Shown here one piece after another: positions 60,217 through 64,000 of a stretch of DNA of 64,000 nucleotides. Source of the stretch: Shinella sp. PSBB067 (lineage in GTDB: Bacteria; Pseudomonadota; Alphaproteobacteria; Rhizobiales; Rhizobiaceae); the NCBI RefSeq assembly GCF_016839145.1, contig NZ_CP069304.1, forward strand, positions 558,001 to 622,000, read 5' to 3'. Within the stretch, counting starts at the first letter, position 1. Each line of letters opens with the position of its first letter. The notes beneath the pieces are model-generated. The model ran no database searches. It saw nothing but the letters and a program-made list of their open reading frames with translations, and was not told the origin of the DNA. The translations under genes and the position numbers were made by a program.

Positions 60217-63200
60217 ATGCCCCAGTTCTTCATCAATCGCCCGGTCTTCGCCTGGGTCATCGCCATTTTCATCGTGCTGCTCGGCGTCATCGCGATTCCG
60301 CAACTGCCGATCTCGCGCTATCCGGCGATCGCGCCGCCGTCCGTCTCGATCTATGCAAGCTATACCGGCGCGAGCGTGCAGACGATCAACGACAGCGTCA
60401 TCGGCGTGATCGAGCGCGAGCTGCCGAGCGTCAAGAACCTGCTCTATTTCGAGTCCACCTCGGACACGTCCGGCAGCGCCAGCATCACGGCAACCTTCAA
60501 GCCGGGCACCGACCCGGAACTGGCGCAGGTCGACGTCCAGAACCGCCTCAAGGCCGCCGAGCCCCGGCTCCCCGAGACGGTTCGAAGGTCCGGCGTGTCG
60601 GTCGAGGCGGCCGATTCCGGCTTTCTCATGATGGTGACGCTGAATTCCAGAAACGGGGAATACGACCCCCTCGCGCTCGGCGACTACATGACCCGCAACA
60701 TCAGCGAGGAACTGAAGCGCGTGCCGGGCGTCGGCCGCGTCCAGGCCTTCGGCTCGGAAAGGGCAATAAGGATCTGGGTCGATCCGGCGAGGCTCGCCTC
60801 CTACTCCCTGTCGCTGGAACAGATTACCCAGGCCATCCAGAGCCAGAACGTCCCGATCGCTCCCGGACGTGTCGGCGACGAGCCGACCGTGCCGGGGCAG
60901 ATGATCAGCATACCGCTCACGGTGCATGGCCAACTGACGACGCCGGAGGCGTTCGCGGCGGTTGTCCTGCGTTCGGAACCGGACGGCTCGAAACTGCTTC
61001 TCGGCGATGTGGCGCGCGTCGAGTTCGGAGCCCAGACGCTCGGCTTCTCGATCAGCAACAACGGCCAGCCCGCGACGGGCGCCGCCATCCAGCTCGCCAC
61101 GGGCGCCAATGCGGTCAGCACCGCCGCGGCCGTGCGCACCCGGCTCGCCGAACTCGCCGGGGCGATGCCCGACGGGATGGAATATGCGATCTCCTATGAC
61201 ACGGCGCCGTTCGTGAAGCTGTCGATCGAGAAGGTCGTCCAGACGTTCGGCGAAGCCATGGTGCTGGTCTTCCTCGTCATGCTGCTTTTCCTGCAGAAGG
61301 TCCGCTATACCCTGATCCCCGCGATCGTCGCGCCGATCGCCCTGCTCGGCACGTTCGCCGTCATGTGGGCTGCAGGATTCTCCATCAACGTGCTGACCAT
61401 GTTCGGCATGGTGCTGGCGATCGGCATCATCGTCGACGACGCGATCGTGGTGGTGGAGAATGTCGAGCGCATCATGGCGCGCGAAGGCCTGCCGCCAAGG
61501 CAAGCCACCGAGAAGGCGATGAAGGAGATCACCGGCGCTGTCATCGGCATCACGCTCGTGCTGGCGGCCGTCTTCATTCCGATGGGGTTCGCCGGCGGTT
61601 CGGTCGGCGCGATCTACAGGCAGTTCACCCTGTCGATGTCGGTGTCGATCCTCTTTTCCGCCTTCCTTGCCCTTTCGCTGACCCCGGCGCTGTGCGCGAC
61701 GCTGCTGAAGCCCGTCGACCCCGGTCATCACGGGAAGACGGGTTTCTTCGGCTGGTTCAACCGCGGTTTCGACCGGGTGACGAACGGTTATGCAGGCTGG
61801 GTCGGCGCGCTCCTGCGGCGAGGCGGCCGCATGATGGCGCTTTATGCCGTGATCCTCGGCGCACTTGGCTATGGCTACCTGAGGCTGCCGTCCTCCTTCG
61901 TTCCGGAAGAGGACCAGGGCAGCTACCTGACCTCCTTCTCGCTGCCGGCGGACGCGACCGCGGAACGGACGCGCAGGATCGTCGCGATGTTCGATAGCCA
62001 TGTGGCCTCGCGGCCGGATGTCGAGAGCAACACCTCCATCCTCGGCTTCGGCTTTTCCGGCTCGGGCCCGAACGCCGCGATGTCGTTCACGACATTGAAG
62101 GACTGGAGCGAGCGCAAGACCACCCTGGACCGGGAAATCGCCGCGGCGACGCAGGCGATGGCAGAGGCGCCGGAAGGCACGGTGATGATCCTGAAGCCGC
62201 CATCGATCGAAGGTCTCGGCACGAAATCCGGCTTCTCGCTGCGCCTCGAAGATCGGGCCAACCATGGCAGTGCGGCGCTTCAGCAGGCCGAGGCGCAACT
62301 GACGCGGCTGGCCGGGCAGAGCAGGCTCGTCACCGGTGTCTATCCGGAAGGGCTGCCGGACGGCGCCAGCATCGCCCTGGAGATCGACCGGCAGAAGGCC
62401 GAGGCGCTGGGCGTGCCGTTCCCGGCGATCAGCGAAACGCTGACGGCCGCCATCGGCTCGACCTATGTCAACGACTTCCCGAATGCCGGGCGCCTGCAAC
62501 AGGTCATCGTCCAGGCGGATGCGCCAAGCCGCATGCAGGTGGACGACGTCCTGAAGCTCTACGTGCGCAACAATGCCGGCGGGATGGTCGCGCTGTCCGA
62601 AGTCGTCACGCCGGTCTGGCAGGCAAGCCCGCTCCAGCTCGCCCGCTACAACGGCTATCCCGCGGCGTCGATTTCCGGCAATGCCGCCCCCGGCGTATCC
62701 AGCGGCGATGCGATGGCGGAGATGGAGCGGCTCGCCGCACGACTTCCCGCCGGCTTCATGATCGAATGGACGGGGCAGTCTCTCCAGGAAAAGCAGTCGG
62801 CCTCGCAGGCTCCCCTGCTGTTCGCCCTCTCGGCACTGGTGGTCTTCCTGGTCCTGTCCGCGCTTTACGAAAGCTGGTCGATCCCGTTTTCGGTGATGCT
62901 GGTCGTGCCGCTCGGCGTTCTCGGCGCGGTGGCGGCCGTGTCGTTGCGCGGGCTCGAGAACGACGTGTTCTTCAAGGTCGGGCTGATCACCATCATCGGT
63001 CTGTCGGCAAAGAACGCCATCCTGATCGTCGAATTCGCGAAGAACCTGCGCAGCGAGGGCAGAAGCATCGACGATGCCGTTATCGAGGCGGCGCGGTTGC
63101 GGCTGCGGCCCATCCTGATGACCTCGCTCGCCTTCGCGCTCGGCGTGGTCCCGCTGATGATCGCCCGGGGCGCAAGTTCCGAGACGCAGCACGCGATCGG

Positions 63201-63321
63201 GACGGGGGTGTTCGGCGGCATGGTCTCCGCCACGGTGCTGGCCGTGTTCTTCGTGCCCGTCTTCTACGTCGTCGTGATGAAGGTGTTTGCGCGGCGGCGG
63301 CAAGAGGCCGGGGCCGCCTGA
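60217..63321 (+). CDS. RND multidrug efflux transporter (AcrB/MexB-type, HAE1)
   Basis: 1034 residues of the HAE1 branch. The N-terminus is MPQFFINRPVFAWVIAIFIV. The proton-relay Asp pair lies in GIIVDDAIVVVENVERI, the relay Lys in GLSAKNAILIVEFAKNL, and two large periplasmic porter loops separate the twelve helices. It exports amphipathic drugs from the periplasm and inner membrane as a trimer. The ATG (60217) gives the normal start; GGGAAGCC precedes it. The pair lacks an outer-membrane factor gene, so it must use one encoded elsewhere. Confidence 0.95.
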   Translation: MPQFFINRPVFAWVIAIFIVLLGVIAIPQLPISRYPAIAPPSVSIYASYTGASVQTINDSVIGVIERELPSVKNLLYFESTSDTSGSASITATFKPGTDPELAQVDVQNRLKAAEPRLPETVRRSGVSVEAADSGFLMMVTLNSRNGEYDPLALGDYMTRNISEELKRVPGVGRVQAFGSERAIRIWVDPARLASYSLSLEQITQAIQSQNVPIAPGRVGDEPTVPGQMISIPLTVHGQLTTPEAFAAVVLRSEPDGSKLLLGDVARVEFGAQTLGFSISNNGQPATGAAIQLATGANAVSTAAAVRTRLAELAGAMPDGMEYAISYDTAPFVKLSIEKVVQTFGEAMVLVFLVMLLFLQKVRYTLIPAIVAPIALLGTFAVMWAAGFSINVLTMFGMVLAIGIIVDDAIVVVENVERIMAREGLPPRQATEKAMKEITGAVIGITLVLAAVFIPMGFAGGSVGAIYRQFTLSMSVSILFSAFLALSLTPALCATLLKPVDPGHHGKTGFFGWFNRGFDRVTNGYAGWVGALLRRGGRMMALYAVILGALGYGYLRLPSSFVPEEDQGSYLTSFSLPADATAERTRRIVAMFDSHVASRPDVESNTSILGFGFSGSGPNAAMSFTTLKDWSERKTTLDREIAAATQAMAEAPEGTVMILKPPSIEGLGTKSGFSLRLEDRANHGSAALQQAEAQLTRLAGQSRLVTGVYPEGLPDGASIALEIDRQKAEALGVPFPAISETLTAAIGSTYVNDFPNAGRLQQVIVQADAPSRMQVDDVLKLYVRNNAGGMVALSEVVTPVWQASPLQLARYNGYPAASISGNAAPGVSSGDAMAEMERLAARLPAGFMIEWTGQSLQEKQSASQAPLLFALSALVVFLVLSALYESWSIPFSVMLVVPLGVLGAVAAVSLRGLENDVFFKVGLITIIGLSAKNAILIVEFAKNLRSEGRSIDDAVIEAARLRLRPILMTSLAFALGVVPLMIARGASSETQHAIGTGVFGGMVSATVLAVFFVPVFYVVVMKVFARRRQEAGAA

Positions 63322-63354
63322 CCTGTCGTCGTCGGCCGGCGGCGGCCCCGACCG

Positions 63355-64000
63355 TCAGGCGGGCCCGCCCGCCGGCAGCCAGATCTCGATCGAAAGGCCG
63401 CTGCCCTCCTCGTTGCCGGTAACGATCGCATCGCCGCCATGGGCGCGGGCAATGGCCTGGACGACGGGCAGGCCAAGCCCCGAGCCGCCACTGGCGCGCG
63501 CGCGGGAATCATCGGCCCGCCAGAACCGCTCGAAGGCGCGATGCCCGGTCCCGGGCGGCAGGCCCGGGCCGTCGTCGGTGCACCGGATCACCACGCGGTC
63601 CCTTGCCCTGCGCGTCTGGATCGACAGCGTGCTGCGCGGAGCGTAACGCCTGGCATTGTCGAGGATTGCGAACAGCGCCTGCCGTATCCTCGCCCGATCG
63701 GCGACGACGACGGCGCTTCCGAGGTCGTATTCGACGGCAAGGCCGGCTTTCGCCAGGTCCTGCTCGATGGAGGCCGTGACGCTCTCGACCTCAATGGCGA
63801 GATCGATCTCGTCAAGCTTGAGCTCCAGCCTGCCGGCATTCGACAGGCCGAGGGTTCTGAGATCCTCGACGATACGCGCGAGATCGTCGACATGCGCTAT
63901 CAGCCGGCCGTAAAGCTCCGGGCTCGGCGTGAACACCCCGTCGGAAAGCCCCTGCAGGCGCCCTCGCAGAATGGTCAGCGGCGTGCGCAGTTCATGGGCG
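63355..64000 (-). CDS. Sensor histidine kinase, C-terminal part (partial, BaeS/EnvZ-like)
   Basis: The gene runs off the right edge; the visible C-terminal 214 residues include the dimerisation motif AHELRTPLTILRGRL, with the phospho-His codon at about 63994-63996, then the HATPase domain with N box (ALFAILDNARRYAP), G1 box (CTDDGPGLPPG), F box (FERFWR) and G2 box (GSGLGLPVVQAI). It converges on the RND pump gene. Kinases of this kind often control RND pumps through a partner regulator, which would be encoded beyond the window. Confidence 0.9.
   Translation of the reverse strand, partial: AHELRTPLTILRGRLQGLSDGVFTPSPELYGRLIAHVDDLARIVEDLRTLGLSNAGRLELKLDEIDLAIEVESVTASIEQDLAKAGLAVEYDLGSAVVVADRARIRQALFAILDNARRYAPRSTLSIQTRRARDRVVIRCTDDGPGLPPGTGHRAFERFWRADDSRARASGGSGLGLPVVQAIARAHGGDAIVTGNEEGSGLSIEIWLPAGGPA

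Noticed and set aside
60175..63303. 1042-residue open frame antisense to the RND pump gene
   Set aside because: It mirrors the pump gene almost exactly, is rich in Arg, His and Asp, and has no domain or start signal. Long antisense frames are common in GC-rich genes.

Overview
The window is GC-rich, densely packed DNA with the character of an alphaproteobacterium of the order Hyphomicrobiales, probably Rhizobiaceae-like (Shinella, Ensifer or Rhizobium type). This is inferred from the many solute-uptake ABC operons each with its own regulator, a bacteriophytochrome with an HWE-type kinase, an OpgC-like protein and frequent ATGA start/stop overlaps. I saw no tRNA, rRNA, insertion sequence, phage gene or CRISPR array. 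All identifications rest on motifs and family knowledge; no database search was run.

Layout. (1) 1-1777: the end of an amino-acid ABC transporter locus (permease tail, IclR regulator, ATPase). (2) 2175-7340: a HAF-repeat autotransporter, then a membrane sensor kinase and a NarL-type response regulator. (3) 7725-13026: a red-light sensing block, consisting of a PAS-PAS hybrid kinase, a heme oxygenase that would make biliverdin, and a bacteriophytochrome fused to an HWE kinase and a receiver. (4) 13095-26080: a GntR regulator divergent from a 12-gene catabolic operon. The operon holds a GarR-like dehydrogenase, a carboxymuconolactone-decarboxylase-like protein, an SCP2-like protein, an alpha/beta hydrolase, a sugar-type ABC transporter, a semialdehyde dehydrogenase, a GMC oxidoreductase, a small unknown protein and a metallo-beta-lactamase-fold lactonase. 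(5) 26334-33930: a GntR regulator divergent from a polar amino-acid ABC transporter, two tandem NMT1/THI5-like proteins without signal peptides, an M24-fold protein that has lost its metal ligands, and a ProC-like reductase. (6) 34217-41621: a sugar ABC transporter with an enolase-superfamily enzyme, a GntR regulator and an LVIVD-repeat protein; a 13-bp perfect palindrome covers the -35 of its likely promoter. (7) 41749-52028: a LysR regulator divergent from a class IV aminotransferase, an AhpD-like protein and a quinone oxidoreductase. These are followed by an Rbs-type ABC transporter in which one permease is fused to a strictosidine-synthase/gluconolactonase-like beta-propeller, with a second free propeller gene beside it. 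(8) 52438-64000: an OpgC-like membrane protein, a CPA1 Na+/H+ antiporter, a ParE/antitoxin pair, a TetR regulator divergent from a DHA2 MFS pump, an RND pump (adaptor and transporter, no outer-membrane channel), and the C-terminal part of a sensor kinase cut off by the window end.

The most unusual parts are the permease-propeller fusion with its companion propeller, the signal-less NMT1-like pair next to a degenerate M24 protein, the red-light block, and two well-formed operators at divergent or operon promoters. Hairpins recur just after the solute-binding-protein genes of three ABC operons and probably set the high binding-protein to permease ratio.
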